Shown here: piece after piece, positions 1 through 7,875 of the stretch | Position numbering within the stretch: position 1 is the first letter of the stretch | Layout of the letters: every line of letters begins with the position of its first letter | Assembly (NCBI RefSeq): GCF_021233415.1 | Contig: NZ_CP089466.1 | Coordinates: forward strand, 496,001 to 560,000 | Origin: Halobacterium litoreum | GTDB lineage: Archaea; Halobacteriota; Halobacteria; Halobacteriales; Halobacteriaceae | Reading direction: 5' to 3' | DNA: 64,000 nt | Made by a program: the position numbers and the translations under genes | The notes under the pieces: generated by a model | Databases searched by the model: none | The model's input: only the letters and a program-made list of their open reading frames with translations | What the model was told of the DNA's origin: nothing

Positions 1-1
1 T

Positions 2-133
2 CGGAACCGCGTCGACGAGATTGCGGAACTGCTCTCGGACGCGCTGGCGGTCCACGACGGGGACGACCGCGTGGGGTCGCTCGTCTCGGCGGCGCGCGAC
101 ATCGCGGTGGCCGACCGCGTCGACAGCGACTAG
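2..133 (+). CDS. C-terminal fragment of an unidentified protein
   Basis: An open frame enters from the left edge and ends at TAG 131-133, giving about 43 residues. The fragment is acidic and predicted helical (DEIAELLSDAL, SLVSAARDIAV), typical of haloarchaeal coding sequence, and it stops 48 bases before the convergent SMR exporter gene. There is no motif, and the N-terminal part lies outside the window, so no function can be given. The reading frame was chosen because the alternatives are arginine-rich shadows. Confidence 0.6.
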   Translation, partial: RNRVDEIAELLSDALAVHDGDDRVGSLVSAARDIAVADRVDSD

Positions 134-181
134 TACGCGTCTCGGTGCGAGGGCGACCGCCTCGTTCGGCCCGAACGTCGG

Positions 182-511
182 TCAGCCGTGGGCGCTTGAG
201 GTCACTTGGAGGCCCGCGATTCCCACGACGACGAGGCCGATGCAGGCGACCCGCAGGAGTGACACGGACTCGTCGAAGAGGTAGACGCCGAGTATCGCCG
301 TGGAGACGGCGCCGATGCCGGTCCACACCGCGTACGCCGTCCCGACGGGGAGTTCCTGGACTGCCTGCGAGAGCAAGTAGACGGAGACGGCCATCGCGGC
401 GAGCGTGACCGCCGACGGCGCCGGTTCGGTGAAGCCGTCGGTGTACGCGAGGCCGATTGCCCACACCGCCTCGAACAGTCCCGCGACGAACAACACCAGC
501 CACGCGCTCAT
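182..511 (-). CDS. sugE: SMR-family guanidinium exporter (Gdx/SugE type)
   Basis: A 109-residue protein with four predicted membrane helices, the normal length for the small multidrug resistance family. The N-terminal GLFEAVWAIG places the essential membrane glutamate at E14, followed by W17, and PVGTAYAVWTGIGAVS is the signature of the SugE/Gdx branch rather than EmrE. Characterised Gdx proteins export guanidinium in exchange for protons; that role here is inferred from the motifs. The start ATG gives the family-typical N-terminus. It stands alone, upstream of nothing obvious, converging on the fragment at the window edge. There is no visible guanidine riboswitch in the 77-base gap before it. 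Confidence 0.9.
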   Translation of the reverse strand: MSAWLVLFVAGLFEAVWAIGLAYTDGFTEPAPSAVTLAAMAVSVYLLSQAVQELPVGTAYAVWTGIGAVSTAILGVYLFDESVSLLRVACIGLVVVGIAGLQVTSSAHG

Positions 512-588
512 GGCCGGGCCGATGGGGCCGGGCGCCGTGAAGCCGTCGGTCGGGAACGGGCAGCGAGCTCGCGGCCGTCGCTTCTCGG

Positions 589-1779
589 TCAGTTCGTGGA
601 GATGATTTCGACCACGTCCCGGGCGTCGAGTTCGTGGTCGGCGGCTATCTGGCGCTTCGCGCGGCAGTCTTTGGCGTGCAGGAAGCCGTCGCCGATGTCG
701 GAGTGGACGGCGTACGCGAAGTCCTCCGCCGTCGCGTAGTCCGGGAGCAAGAAGACGTCGGGGAGGACGCGGCCGTCCGCGGTGCCGAGGCCGTTGGCGG
801 ACCCCGGGAACACGGGCTTCACGCCGAGCGCGTCGAACAGCGCGGTCTCGATGGCGTCCTGGACGCCCGTGCCGCCGTACTCGGCGACGAACTCGCGGAT
901 GGCTTCGAGGCCGGCGCGCTGGTCGTCGCTCGGGTCGCCGACGATGTCGAACTCGCCGTCGCCCGGCCGGTACTCCACGACGTCGTTCTCCGCGGCCTGC
1001 TTGAGCGCCTTCTCGGCGTGCGCGCTCACCGGCACGAAGTCGAGGTGGTCGTAGTCGTCGTCCTCGGTGATTTCGTCCCAGTTCGCCTGTGCCTCGGGGG
1101 TGTCCATCTTGTTCGCGGCGACGACCATCGGCTTCGTGCGCTTGCGAATCTCGCGGGCGAGCGCCATCCGGTCGTCGGCCTCCCACGCGTCGGGGTCCAA
1201 GTCGAGGCCGAGGGACAGAACCACTTGCTTGATTTCGTCCTCGTTGGTGCGGAACGCGCTCATCTGCTCCGCGAGCTCGGTCTCGATGTCCGCCTCGACC
1301 ATGTGCTGGCTCTCGTAGCGCTCGATGCCTTTCTCTAAGATGTCGAGGTACCACTGGTCGAGTTCGTCCTCGAGGAAGTCGATGTCCTCGCGGGGGTCGT
1401 GGCCCTCGGTCGGTTCGCCCTCGATGTCCGTCTCGCCGGAGAAGTCGACGACGTGGACGAGCACGTCCGCCTCGTTCAGGTCAGTGAGGAACTGATTGCC
1501 GAGGCCCTTGCCCTCGTGGGCGCCCGGAATCAGGCCCGCGACGTCCACGAGTTTCGTCGGCACGAATCGCATGCCGTCCTCGCAGTACCCCGTCGACGGG
1601 GTACACTCCTCGCCGAAGTCCGGGGCCGCACACTCCACTCGCACGTACGCCTCGCCGACCGCCGGGTCGATTGTCGTGAACGGGTACGCGCCCTCCGGCA
1701 CGTCGTTCATCGTCGCCGCGTTGAAGAACGTGGACTTCCCCACCGAGGGCTTGCCCACGAGACCGATTCGGTGACTCAT
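589..1779 (-). CDS. ychF: YchF/OLA1-type translation-associated NTPase
   Basis: A 396-residue P-loop NTPase of the Obg-HflX superfamily, YchF branch. It has Walker A GKPSVGKST near residue 10, switch/G3 region VDVAGLIPGAHEGKGLGN, base-recognition motif ANKMD, and a C-terminal TGS domain ending in DARDVVEIIST. Family members bind ribosomes and often prefer ATP to GTP. The internal insertions between G4 and the TGS domain are typical of archaeal copies. A GTG codon two residues upstream (1785) could also initiate, but the ATG gives the canonical start MSHRIGLVG. It lies in a leftward run with the HAD gene but has its own 73-base upstream gap. Confidence 0.93.
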   Translation of the reverse strand: MSHRIGLVGKPSVGKSTFFNAATMNDVPEGAYPFTTIDPAVGEAYVRVECAAPDFGEECTPSTGYCEDGMRFVPTKLVDVAGLIPGAHEGKGLGNQFLTDLNEADVLVHVVDFSGETDIEGEPTEGHDPREDIDFLEDELDQWYLDILEKGIERYESQHMVEADIETELAEQMSAFRTNEDEIKQVVLSLGLDLDPDAWEADDRMALAREIRKRTKPMVVAANKMDTPEAQANWDEITEDDDYDHLDFVPVSAHAEKALKQAAENDVVEYRPGDGEFDIVGDPSDDQRAGLEAIREFVAEYGGTGVQDAIETALFDALGVKPVFPGSANGLGTADGRVLPDVFLLPDYATAEDFAYAVHSDIGDGFLHAKDCRAKRQIAADHELDARDVVEIISTN

Positions 1780-1852
1780 TGACACCGGAAACGGGCGTGT
1801 CGCCTAAACGGATTGCTACCTGTCGGCCGTCTGCGAACCCGTCGCACGCCCG

Positions 1853-2512
1853 TCAGAGGACGGTCTGGAGGTCGCGGAGGCTGTCGAGTTCGTGGTCGGG
1901 TTCGACGCCGAGGTCGTAGTCCGCGCGGTGGTCCCGCCACAGGAACGCCGAGTCAGTGCCTGCGTTGTGCGCGGCCTCCACGTCGCTCTGGCTGTCCCCG
2001 ACGAACAGCGCGTCCTCGGGCGCGACGCCCAAATCGGCGAGCGCGCGGTCGAGGTAGTGGGCGTTCGGCTTCTTCTTGTGGAGGCTCGCCGGCTCCATCT
2101 CGCGGCCGTAGTGGGTCGCGAAGTCCCCGCGAATCTCGTAGAAGTCCAGAATCGCCTCGATGGTGCGGTGCTGGTTCGTGGAGACGATGCCGCGGGGCGC
2201 GTCGATGGCCGGAACGGCGTCGTAGTCCGGGTACAGCGGCTTCTCGCCGGCCTCCATGTCCGCGATTTGCGTCCGGGAGAACGCGGCGTCGCGCTCGTAC
2301 CACAGCGTCTCGGGGTCGACGCCGTACGCGTCGCTGGCGGTCTGGAGGTCCTCGGGCGTGACGTGGAACGTCATCCGGTCCACGTGCTCGGGGGCGGGGT
2401 CCTCGACGCCGGCGGCGGCGAACCCCTCGACGGTGGCCGCTCGGAGGCGTTCGACGGGCGTCGGGTGCGTGAGCACGCCGTCGTTGTCGAAGACGACTGC
2501 GTCGTAGGTCAC
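1853..2512 (-). CDS. HAD-superfamily hydrolase, phosphoglycolate-phosphatase-like
   Basis: A 219-residue subfamily-I HAD hydrolase. Motif I is FDNDGVL (nucleophile D9 and acid D11), motif II is IVSTNQ, motif III lysine is in LHKKKPN, and motif IV is FVGDSQSD, so all catalytic elements are present. An alpha-helical cap lies between motifs I and II (about residues 20-95). The substrate is not predictable; phosphoglycolate and other small phosphate esters are usual. The start is GTG at 2512, because the consensus beta strand begins immediately after it and the frame further upstream runs through a non-coding inverted repeat. It is transcribed divergently from the cupin gene. Confidence 0.88.
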   Translation of the reverse strand: MTYDAVVFDNDGVLTHPTPVERLRAATVEGFAAAGVEDPAPEHVDRMTFHVTPEDLQTASDAYGVDPETLWYERDAAFSRTQIADMEAGEKPLYPDYDAVPAIDAPRGIVSTNQHRTIEAILDFYEIRGDFATHYGREMEPASLHKKKPNAHYLDRALADLGVAPEDALFVGDSQSDVEAAHNAGTDSAFLWRDHRADYDLGVEPDHELDSLRDLQTVL

Positions 2513-2609
2513 GTCCGGGGGTTCGCCCACTCCCCTGAAAGTCGTTTCGCGGTTCGTTGGCGTAGAAATCGGGCCGGGCGGAGCGTTGGCGTTTGCTCTC
2601 CGACTCATC

Positions 2610-2716
2610 TGCAAGCCCTCGGGACGCTCGCGTCCGCTCGCCAGCATATCGCTCACTGCGTTCCCGATAGCGGCTGGCGAGCGAACAGGCAAGCGCGAGC
2701 GCCCCTCGCCCTTGCA
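2610..2716. repeat. 107-nt nested inverted repeat between divergent genes
   Basis: The gap 2513-2828 has no credible gene. Its centre holds a nested inverted repeat: outer arms TGCAAG (2610-2615) and CTTGCA (2711-2716), middle arms CGCTCGCG (2625-2632) and CGCGAGCG (2694-2701), and perfect 11-base inner arms CGCTCGCCAGC (2635-2645) and GCTGGCGAGCG (2673-2683), with a 27-base centre. The fold could form a long hairpin or cruciform. It resembles palindromic intergenic elements scattered in haloarchaeal genomes. The rest of the gap presumably contains the two divergent promoters, but no clear TATA box is seen. Confidence 0.75.
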
Positions 2717-2828
2717 ATCCGCCAGCTTGGCGGTCGAGTCGACACGCCGACCCGGACCTGGTCGCGGCGGGCACCTGCAATCTCTCGCCGCCGAATCGAC
2801 TATGCGTGCGCCGGCCCCACGAGGGCGC

Positions 2829-3203
2829 ATGGACGCGAAATCGCTCGCCGAGGCGTTCGATTCGTTCGAGGAGACGTGGGAACCCCGGATTCTCGCGGAA
2901 CTGAACGGCCAGCACGTCAAGGTCGCGCGACTCGACGGCGAGTTCGTCTGGCACGCCCACGAGGACGCCGACGAACTGTTCTACGTCGTGGACGGCGACC
3001 TCAGCATCGAGTACCGGGACGGGGACCGGGAGGACGCGGTTCACCTCGGCCCCGGCGACCTCGCCGTCGCGCCGGCGGGCGTCGAACACCGCCCGGTCGC
3101 CCACGAGGAGACGAAGGTCCTGTTGTTCGAACCGGCGGGCACGACGAACACCGGTGACGCCGCGGACAGCGACCGCACGATAACAGAACTGGACCGCCTC
3201 TAG
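2829..3203 (+). CDS. Small single-domain cupin protein
   Basis: A 124-residue protein with one cupin barrel at about residues 30-105. The first metal-binding motif is seen as WHAHEDADELFYVVDG (H42, H44, E49) and the second as GPGDLAVAPAGVEHRP (H87). Single-domain cupins of this type bind Fe, Mn or Zn; the reaction is not predictable. The ATG at 2829 is chosen because it sits just before the helical N-terminus; frames further upstream run through the inverted repeat. The TAG stop shares a CTAG tetranucleotide with the stop of the convergent membrane protein gene. Confidence 0.88.
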   Translation: MDAKSLAEAFDSFEETWEPRILAELNGQHVKVARLDGEFVWHAHEDADELFYVVDGDLSIEYRDGDREDAVHLGPGDLAVAPAGVEHRPVAHEETKVLLFEPAGTTNTGDAADSDRTITELDRL

Positions 3204-4063
3204 ATTCGCCCGCGGACGTACCCCGTCGGCGTCTGCCGGCGGTCGCCGTCCCCTCCCACGTCGAAGTCGATGTTCTCGAAGTACTTCGGCGGCTCGTCGG
3301 TGGTGGCGTACTCGTAGAGCGCGACCTTCGCGATGCCGTTGAGCGTCGCGGCGAACACGAACAACACGACGCCGAGCGGGAGGCCGACGGCGACTGCGGT
3401 CCCCACGCCGAAGACGAAGCCGACGACGGCAGCGACGACGGCGACGCCGAGGAACGCGAGCGCGTAGACGAACCCGAGGCCGAACTCGGCGCCGAGGGAC
3501 TCGCCCCACGTGTCCCGGACGATGTCGACGCTCCGGCCGAACAGCCCGCGAATCCCCTCGTCCTCGAAGACGACGACGGGCACGGCGAAGTACGTCACGA
3601 CGGCCCACGACATGCTCAGGAGAACGCCAGCGACGACGCTCCCGATGTTGTCCGACTCCTGGAGCGCGCGGAAGACGAGGCCGACGACTGCGCTCACGAC
3701 GGCCCACGCGAGCAGCGTCCACTTGTGCTCCCACGCGCCCCGGAGGCCGCCCCGGACCGACGGCTGGCGGCCTTCGAGCGCGTCCTTCGCGGCGTACATC
3801 AGGCCCGCGGTGAACAACACCGTGACGTACGAGGTGCCGAGGTAGGCCGCCGCGAGCGCCGCCCAGACGGCTGCGTCGGGAACGTTCTCTGCGCCGACGA
3901 CGGGGACGACGCCCAGCGCCCCGCCGAGCAGGAGCGCGACGAACGCGACGCCGGCGACGCCCGCGAGCACCGGGAACCACAGGAGGTTCGGGTGGTCGCG
4001 GAGCACGTCGATGCTGTCCCGCGCGATTCGTATCCCGGTGTAGAGGCGGCGACGGAGACCCAT
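3200..4063 (-). CDS. Multi-pass membrane protein, DUF6159-like
   Basis: A 287-residue integral membrane protein with six or so hydrophobic segments (about residues 28-55, 65-90, 112-130, 140-165, 195-225 and 228-250) and a short soluble C-terminus containing YFENIDFDVGGDGD. The first cytoplasmic segment carries conserved-looking basic residues (RRRLYTGIRIARDS). It resembles haloarchaeal DUF6159 membrane proteins, but that assignment is from memory of the pattern and no function is known. It converges on the cupin gene with a 4-base overlap at a shared CTAG. Confidence 0.8.
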   Translation of the reverse strand: MGLRRRLYTGIRIARDSIDVLRDHPNLLWFPVLAGVAGVAFVALLLGGALGVVPVVGAENVPDAAVWAALAAAYLGTSYVTVLFTAGLMYAAKDALEGRQPSVRGGLRGAWEHKWTLLAWAVVSAVVGLVFRALQESDNIGSVVAGVLLSMSWAVVTYFAVPVVVFEDEGIRGLFGRSVDIVRDTWGESLGAEFGLGFVYALAFLGVAVVAAVVGFVFGVGTAVAVGLPLGVVLFVFAATLNGIAKVALYEYATTDEPPKYFENIDFDVGGDGDRRQTPTGYVRGRI

Positions 4064-4181
4064 GGGGGCGGCTACGACGCCGCCCGGTAAGTCCTTTCGC
4101 CGGCTTCGCAGGCCGCGAAACTCCCCGGCCGAGCGTGCTGACAGCGACAGGCCTTAAGCCCGGGCGGCCTACTACTCGGGC

Positions 4182-5000
4182 ATGAAACGCCGCGCGTACC
4201 TCGCCGCGAGCGGCACCGGCGCGCTCGCGGCCCTCACGGGCTGTCTGGGCGTGCTCGGGTCCGGTTCGTCGAGCGTGAACCACGTCGGGAATCTGGACGC
4301 CGACTTCGCCGCGAACGCCGACCTCCCCGCGGACGACGACCCGAGCGACGGCTACTCGCCCCAGTACGGCGACCCCGAGACTCGCTCCGTCGACGAGTCC
4401 CGGTTCGGAGCCCTCGAGGTCAACGGCGAGACGGTCACGCTCGTCCCGGTTGACGTGAGCCACTACTGGCACCAGCAGGGCGCCGCGCGGTTCGTGGACG
4501 CCCGCGGGCTCAGTCAGTACAAGAACTCCCACATCTACGGCGCCGTCAACAGCCCCGCGACGCGGAACTCGCAGGGCGGCGGCATCTCCGGGTGGAACGA
4601 AGACGACCGCGTCGTCTGTTACTGTGGCTGTCCCCACCACCTCTCCTCAATTCGCGCCGCCGGCCTCCAGAAGTCTGGGTTCTCGAACGTCTACGTCATC
4701 GACGAGGGGTTCTTCGAGTGGCGGGACCTCGGCTACCCGCTGATGGGGACTTCCTTCGAGTCGTCGGCCGCGCGCGTCATCGACGGCGAGGTCGCCGCGA
4801 GTTACGCCGGCGAGTACGCGTGGGCGACCCAGCCCGACTCCGGCCAGCAGGAGGCCGCGCCCATCGGCGAGGACGGCGCCTTCGAGATTCACCTGCGGTT
4901 CGCGGACCTCACCGACGACACGCCGATTCGGGTCGAGACGCCCGAATTCGAGGTGACGCGGCCGCTGGGCGACCTGACCGGCGGCGTCCTCACGGAGTAG
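4182..5000 (+). CDS. Secreted rhodanese-domain lipoprotein
   Basis: A 272-residue protein with a short basic N-terminus (MKRRAYLAAS) and lipobox ALTGC (C21), so it is expected to be a lipid-anchored extracytoplasmic protein. Residues 75-190 form a rhodanese domain with entry motif FVDARG and active-site loop CYCGCPHHLSS (C146, C148, C150). This loop has three cysteines where sulfurtransferases normally have one. A separate beta-rich tail (about 195-272) follows. It may move sulfur or act in extracellular thiol chemistry, which is inference. A TATA-like CCTTAAG lies 22-30 bases before the ATG. Confidence 0.87.
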   Translation: MKRRAYLAASGTGALAALTGCLGVLGSGSSSVNHVGNLDADFAANADLPADDDPSDGYSPQYGDPETRSVDESRFGALEVNGETVTLVPVDVSHYWHQQGAARFVDARGLSQYKNSHIYGAVNSPATRNSQGGGISGWNEDDRVVCYCGCPHHLSSIRAAGLQKSGFSNVYVIDEGFFEWRDLGYPLMGTSFESSAARVIDGEVAASYAGEYAWATQPDSGQQEAAPIGEDGAFEIHLRFADLTDDTPIRVETPEFEVTRPLGDLTGGVLTE

Positions 5001-5048
5001 CCGGCCGCCTCCGGGGGTTTTACGCGGTCGGCGCGCGTCGCTGTTTCT

Positions 5049-5723
5049 ATGACGACTACGGTAGCGGTGACTGGGGCGGCGGGCGGCCTCGGCGAAGCAA
5101 TCGCGAGAGCGTTCGCCGACGACGGCGCGACGGTCGCGCTCGGCGGCCGGGACCGCGACGCGATCGAGGCGCTCGCCGACGAACTCGGCGGGGTGGCGCT
5201 GCGCACCGACGTGCGCGACGAGTTCGAGGTCGAGCGCTTGCTCGAAGAGGCGTCCCGCGCGGGCGAGGAGTCCGGCGTGGACGTGGTCGTGCCCTGCGCC
5301 GCCGTCTTCCACGGCGACCCGGGGAACGCGCCCCTCGACGAGACGGCGTACAGCGCGTTCGACGACACGATGCGCACGAACCTCCGGGGCGTGTTCGCGG
5401 CCGTCCGCGAGGCCGTCCCACACATGGACGAGACCGGGCGCGTGCTGATTCCGACCGGCTCCGTCGCCCGCGAGGCGAAGGCCGGATTCGGCGCGTACGC
5501 CGTCTCGAAGGCCGCCGCCGAGGGCGCGATGCGGCAGTTCGCGGCGGACTGCGAGCAGGCCGTCGGCTGTGTCGACCCCGGCACCGTCGACACAGCCCTT
5601 CACGGGCTGGGCGGCCGCGACCCGAGCGAGGCCGCCGACCTGTTCACGTGGGCGGCGTCGGTCCCCGAGGAACTGGACGGCGAGATTCTCGGCCTGAAGG
5701 ACTGGAAGCAGGCGACTCGTTAG
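5049..5723 (+). CDS. Short-chain dehydrogenase/reductase
   Basis: A 224-residue Rossmann-fold SDR, slightly short for the classical family. The cofactor motif is TGAAGGLG (8-15), the structural asparagine is N111, and the catalytic serine, tyrosine and lysine are S138, Y150 and K154 (YAVSK). The usual NNAG motif after strand 4 is replaced by VPCAAVF, which is unusual. GGRDR after strand 2 suggests NADP(H) preference. The substrate is unknown. A TATA-like GTTTTACGC lies about 27 bases before the ATG. The gene converges on the DUF2071 gene with only nine bases between stops. Confidence 0.88.
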   Translation: MTTTVAVTGAAGGLGEAIARAFADDGATVALGGRDRDAIEALADELGGVALRTDVRDEFEVERLLEEASRAGEESGVDVVVPCAAVFHGDPGNAPLDETAYSAFDDTMRTNLRGVFAAVREAVPHMDETGRVLIPTGSVAREAKAGFGAYAVSKAAAEGAMRQFAADCEQAVGCVDPGTVDTALHGLGGRDPSEAADLFTWAASVPEELDGEILGLKDWKQATR

Positions 5724-5732
5724 ACTGTCTCG

Positions 5733-6416
5733 TCAGAGTCGTCGCGGGAGCGCGGCGGTGACGTCGACGCCCGGACTGTACAGCACGTGTGGCGCGCTCG
5801 CGGGCGTCTCGAAGCCGTTCGCGGCGAACAGGTCGTTCTCGCGGACGTCGTACTCGGCGGGCGCCAGTTCCCACGGGTCGTGGCGGACTTCGCCCCGGTA
5901 GACGCGGTTCCCGCCCGCGACGAAGAAGCGGTAGCGTTCGAGCAGGAACTCGGCGAGCGAGCGCTCGCGGGCGGGTTCGGGGTCGCCGATGGGTTCGTAG
6001 GTCGCGTCGAACGAGCAGTCGGGAGCGCCGCCGTGGGTGCGTTCGCTCTGGAAGCGGACGGCGTCGCCGTCGCGCTCGACGGTCATGTCGGCGTCGTAGT
6101 ACGGGAGTTTGAACAGCGCGCGAGCGATTCGGACGCCGACCGGGTCGTTCGCGTCGAGGTTGAAGAAGTAGATGCCCGGCCGGCCGCCTGCGGTGACGTA
6201 CGTGCGGAGGTTCAGTTCGCCGAACGTCGGGCCGACGGCGCGCGGGACGCCCCGAGGGCGCACGTCCGCCATGACGAACGGGACGACGGAGAGCCACGCC
6301 CGGCCGTCGTAGGTGTCGACCTCGACGCCGTCGGGGAGGCGGGGCGCGACGACGCCGGGGTCGACGGGCCGACTCGCGACGAGCACGTCCCGCCACGTCA
6401 TCGAGAGCACGTCCAT
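5733..6416 (-). CDS. DUF2071 (YqjF-like) protein
   Basis: A 227-residue soluble protein with the DUF2071 pattern: an N-terminal helix followed by LVASRPVDPGVVAPRLPDGVE, the beta-rich core GRAWLSVVPFVM, and GELNLRTYV...GIYFFNLDA. Members are acetoacetate-decarboxylase-like beta folds of undetermined function. The start is the ATG at 6416, where homologous N-termini begin (MDVLSMTWRDVL); the open frame extends upstream only because of base composition. It is divergent from the ZIP-like carrier with 82 bases between the starts. Confidence 0.85.
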   Translation of the reverse strand: MDVLSMTWRDVLVASRPVDPGVVAPRLPDGVEVDTYDGRAWLSVVPFVMADVRPRGVPRAVGPTFGELNLRTYVTAGGRPGIYFFNLDANDPVGVRIARALFKLPYYDADMTVERDGDAVRFQSERTHGGAPDCSFDATYEPIGDPEPARERSLAEFLLERYRFFVAGGNRVYRGEVRHDPWELAPAEYDVRENDLFAANGFETPASAPHVLYSPGVDVTAALPRRL

Positions 6417-6466
6417 GCGCGGGGTTCGGACCGCGATGCCTTCGGTGTGGCGCCCCGACCGACAGA

Positions 6467-6474
6467 TTATTAAA
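6467..6474 (+). promoter_or_regulatory. TATA box for the ZIP-like carrier
   Basis: TTATTAAA sits 25-32 bases upstream of the ATG at 6499 in an otherwise GC-rich gap. This is the spacing expected for a leaderless haloarchaeal transcript. A second AT-rich patch (TTATTAATCGA) lies just before the start codon. Confidence 0.6.
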
Positions 6475-6498
6475 AACAGATATGGTGTTATTAATCGA

Positions 6499-7359
6499 AT
6501 GTCAGTCACACAGTCAGCGGGCGTCGCCCGGACCCGGACGGTCCGCCTCGGTGCGGTCAGCGTTCTCGCGTTCGTCGCGCTGTCCGCGTACGTGCTGTAC
6601 GCCGCGTCCGCCACCAAGCTCCTCGGCATCGCGTGGGTGGCCTTCGCCGCCATGGCCGGCGCCGCCGTCCTCGGCGCGCGCGCCGACACCGAACACCCCC
6701 GCGGCCTCGTCTGGGGGTACGGACTCGCCTCCGGCGCGATGGTCACCAGTTCCGCCGCGTTCCTGCTCCCGCAGGCCATCGGCTACGCGCCCAAACCCGG
6801 CGGCTTCGGCGTCGCCGCCGGCATCCTCGTCGGGTTCGGCGCGCACACGGTCGGTCACCGCCTCACGCACCTCGACCTGCCCCTCGACCGCACCACCGCC
6901 GAACTCTCCGCGCACTCGCTGGCCGCCGGTTCCATCATCGGCGTCGTCTACACCGCGATGCCCGAACTCGGCCCGCTCCTCGGCCTCGCCATCGTCTCCC
7001 ACAAGGGCCCCGCGGGCTACGCCGCCGCGCGCCGCCTCGCCGCCGACGGCCGCTCGCCGCTGATGCTCCTGCTCCCCGCCTCCGGCGTCGGCCTCACCGC
7101 GCTCGCGGTGACGGTCTTCTCGTTCCCCACCGGCGCGACGTTCCGCGCCGTCGTCTTCGGGTTCGCCGCCGGCATCTTCCTCCACGTCGCCATGGACTTC
7201 CTCCCGCACTGCGAGACCGGGAGCGACGTCCACGCCGCCGTCACGCGCTCTGAGGACGCTCACGACCACGACCTGCTCGACGACCTCCGCCAGCAGGCCG
7301 TTCTCTCCACCGCAGTCGGCGGCGTCGCCGTCGCCGCGGCGTGGATTCTCCTGCAGTAA
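6499..7359 (+). CDS. ZIP-family-like membrane protein with altered metal site
   Basis: A 286-residue membrane protein with about eight hydrophobic helices and the ZIP layout, including a histidine-containing polar turn after each of the two core helices. The two metal-site motifs that normally read HNxPEG and HxxPEG are here AHSLAAG and SHKGPAG, so both metal-ligating glutamates are alanine. The C-terminal loop is acidic and histidine-containing (EDAHDHDLLDD). It may be a divergent transporter or may have lost Zn/Fe transport; the family call rests on topology and these motifs. It ends immediately before the convergent Nudix gene. Confidence 0.75.
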   Translation: MSVTQSAGVARTRTVRLGAVSVLAFVALSAYVLYAASATKLLGIAWVAFAAMAGAAVLGARADTEHPRGLVWGYGLASGAMVTSSAAFLLPQAIGYAPKPGGFGVAAGILVGFGAHTVGHRLTHLDLPLDRTTAELSAHSLAAGSIIGVVYTAMPELGPLLGLAIVSHKGPAGYAAARRLAADGRSPLMLLLPASGVGLTALAVTVFSFPTGATFRAVVFGFAAGIFLHVAMDFLPHCETGSDVHAAVTRSEDAHDHDLLDDLRQQAVLSTAVGGVAVAAAWILLQ

Positions 7360-7785
7360 TCAGCGACTCTCCTCGACGCCTTCCGCGTACGCCGCGACGT
7401 ACTCCGGCACGTCCGAGTGCGCGAGCAGTTCCTCGTAGCCAATCCAGAACGCGTCCGCGATTTCCTCGGGCTCCCGGACTTCCGGCTCCCCGGACTCGTA
7501 CTCGCAGCGCGCCACCACGTTCAGACAGTCGGTGCCCTCGTCGGCGACGAACGTCCCGCTCGTGACGTACTCGACGACGCCGACTTCGACCCCCGTCTCC
7601 TCTCGGACCTCGCGGCGCGCCGTCTCCTCAACAGCGTCTGCGCCCACGTCCGCCTCGACTTTCCCGCCCGGGAACGCGAGCGTCCCCGGGGCGTGGTCCT
7701 CCTCGCTGCTCCGCTCTATCACGAGATACTCGTCGCCGCGCACCACGGCGGCGTCGACGTTCACGACGAGCGCGTAGTCGTCCAT
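7360..7785 (-). CDS. Nudix hydrolase
   Basis: A 141-residue Nudix protein. The box is recognisable as GGKVEADVG...REVREETGVEV around residues 40-68, with the catalytic REVREE helix intact. The segment between the first glycine pair and the helix is about three residues longer than the standard 23-residue box. Substrates of the family are nucleoside diphosphates linked to another moiety; which one applies here cannot be told. The protein is small and has no extra domain. Its stop codon abuts the stop of the convergent ZIP-like gene. Confidence 0.88.
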   Translation of the reverse strand: MDDYALVVNVDAAVVRGDEYLVIERSSEEDHAPGTLAFPGGKVEADVGADAVEETARREVREETGVEVGVVEYVTSGTFVADEGTDCLNVVARCEYESGEPEVREPEEIADAFWIGYEELLAHSDVPEYVAAYAEGVEESR

Positions 7786-7875
7786 ACGCCCGCTGTCGGC
7801 GCTCGGAGAATCAGTGTTTCGTACGCTCGGTACGCACTCACGTGGCGACGCCCGAGCGACCCGCGTCGGTAGAAT

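Noticed and set aside
1780-1785. GTG start two codons before the YchF ATG
   Set aside because: Possible but adds only two residues; the ATG gives the usual MSHRIGLVG start.
1953-4640. 895-codon open frame on the minus strand
   Set aside because: It runs antisense or out of frame through four real genes and a palindrome, and has a basic, low-complexity product.
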